Shown: piece after piece, positions 4,760 to 5,159 of the stretch | How the letters are laid out: each line of letters starts with the position of its first letter | Numbering within the stretch: position 1 is the stretch's first letter | Source: Opitutaceae bacterium | GTDB taxonomy: Bacteria; Verrucomicrobiota; Verrucomicrobiia; Opitutales; Opitutaceae | Length of the DNA: 5,159 nt | Assembly: GCA_003168315.1 (NCBI GenBank) | Contig: PMSP01000217.1 | Location: 1 to 5,159, forward strand | Direction: 5' to 3' | Program-made: the position numbers and the translations under genes | Notes under the pieces: generated by a model | What the model was told of the DNA's origin: nothing | Databases searched by the model: none | What the model saw: the letters and a program-made list of their open reading frames with translations, nothing else

Positions 4760-5159
4760 CTAGAGGGTCTGGCCGGCGGCAAGGTGGGATTTCACGCCGC
4801 CGCGCCACTCGACCCGCGTGAGCTCGAGGGCCCCGTCGCCGGTCGCGACGACGAGCGGCGACGCCGAGAGGATCTCGCCGGGCCTGCCTTCGCGCCCGCG
4901 GGCCGACGGCGTGCCGGGCTCGGCCCACCAGACCATGAGGCGCCGGTCTCCCACGTCCGTGAACGCCCCGGGATAGGGGTCCGTCACGGCGCGGATCAGG
5001 TTGAAGATGTCGACCGACGAGCGGGTCCAGTCGATCCGGCCGTCCTCCGGCGTCCTCCCGCCAAAGTACGTGGCCTGCGAGGCGTCCTGGGGCTCCTCGC
5101 GGGCGGTCCCCGACAGGAGGGCGCCGATCTGCCGGGAGAGGATGCTTCGCGCGCAGGGG
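4760..5159 (-). CDS. Stand-alone ArnA-like formyltransferase, C-terminal part (5' end beyond window)
   Basis: The last 132 residues of this protein are visible, ending at TAG (4760-4762). They belong to the 10-formyltetrahydrofolate-dependent formyltransferase family. The sequence TYFGGRTPEDGRIDW followed by LIRAVTDPYPGAFT and VVATGDGALEL matches the C-terminal OB-like subdomain of the ArnA formyltransferase part, where I recall FGRRTPDD, RAVADPWPGAFSYVG and ACGDGALEI. Methionyl-tRNA formyltransferase (Fmt) instead has a PWP-type motif without PGAF, so an amino-sugar substrate such as UDP-4-amino-4-deoxy-L-arabinose fits better than Met-tRNA. Unlike enterobacterial ArnA, the chain stops right after this domain, so there is no fused UDP-glucuronate decarboxylase. 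About 170 N-terminal residues, including the folate site, lie outside the window. Automated annotation may label it Fmt. No clear terminator follows its stop codon. Confidence 0.82.
   Translation of the reverse strand, partial: PCARSILSRQIGALLSGTAREEPQDASQATYFGGRTPEDGRIDWTRSSVDIFNLIRAVTDPYPGAFTDVGDRRLMVWWAEPGTPSARGREGRPGEILSASPLVVATGDGALELTRVEWRGGVKSHLAAGQTL

Noticed and set aside
4740..4762. Possible terminator just after the formyltransferase stop codon
   Set aside because: Only a four-base GGCA/TGCC pairing with a 12-nt loop is seen, with no T-tract directly after it.
4760..4987. Short 75-residue gene starting at a GTG near 4987
   Set aside because: The frame stays open to the window edge, and the upstream residues (TYFGGRTPEDGRIDW and beyond) continue the formyltransferase match, so the GTG is an internal valine.

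Overview
This window comes from a high-GC bacterial chromosome. A Gram-negative host is supported by a signal-peptide-bearing, porin-like outer-membrane protein and by a formyltransferase that resembles the ArnA (lipid A modification) type. The three start codons inside the window have no clear Shine-Dalgarno sequence. This suggests a lineage that relies little on SD-led initiation, but I cannot name a phylum from the sequence alone.

Layout: all four genes lie on the minus strand, so transcription runs right to left. At the right edge (4760-5159) is the C-terminal part of a stand-alone ArnA-like formyltransferase. A 212-bp intergenic stretch (4548-4759), rich in TTAA motifs, carries a possible sigma-54 (-24/-12) promoter. 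It leads into a 635-residue APC-superfamily amino-acid permease (2640-4547) with an unusual Asp/Gly-rich insertion of about 100 residues, predicted to lie in the periplasmic TM5-TM6 loop. A strong intrinsic terminator (2565-2604) follows. Its U-tract ends only 10 nt before the start codon of the next gene, a 605-residue protein (737-2554) that fuses a PP2C phosphatase, a Ser/Thr kinase and a C-terminal membrane anchor. A 289-bp intergenic stretch (448-736) holds a GC-rich hairpin, a perfect 11-bp-period repeat and a good sigma-54-like promoter. After it comes the N-terminal part of a secreted porin-like protein with a poly-threonine linker (1-447, cut by the window edge).

How the genes may work together (inference): an outer-membrane channel, an inner-membrane amino-acid or amine transporter and a membrane-anchored kinase/phosphatase sit side by side. 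Both transport genes have sigma-54-like promoters and TTAAG-type repeats upstream. A nutrient-uptake locus under alternative-sigma or response-regulator control, with phospho-signalling encoded in its midst, is a reasonable hypothesis. The terminator between permease and kinase argues against a simple constitutive operon. I found no mobile elements, tRNA or rRNA genes, CRISPR arrays or clearly foreign DNA.
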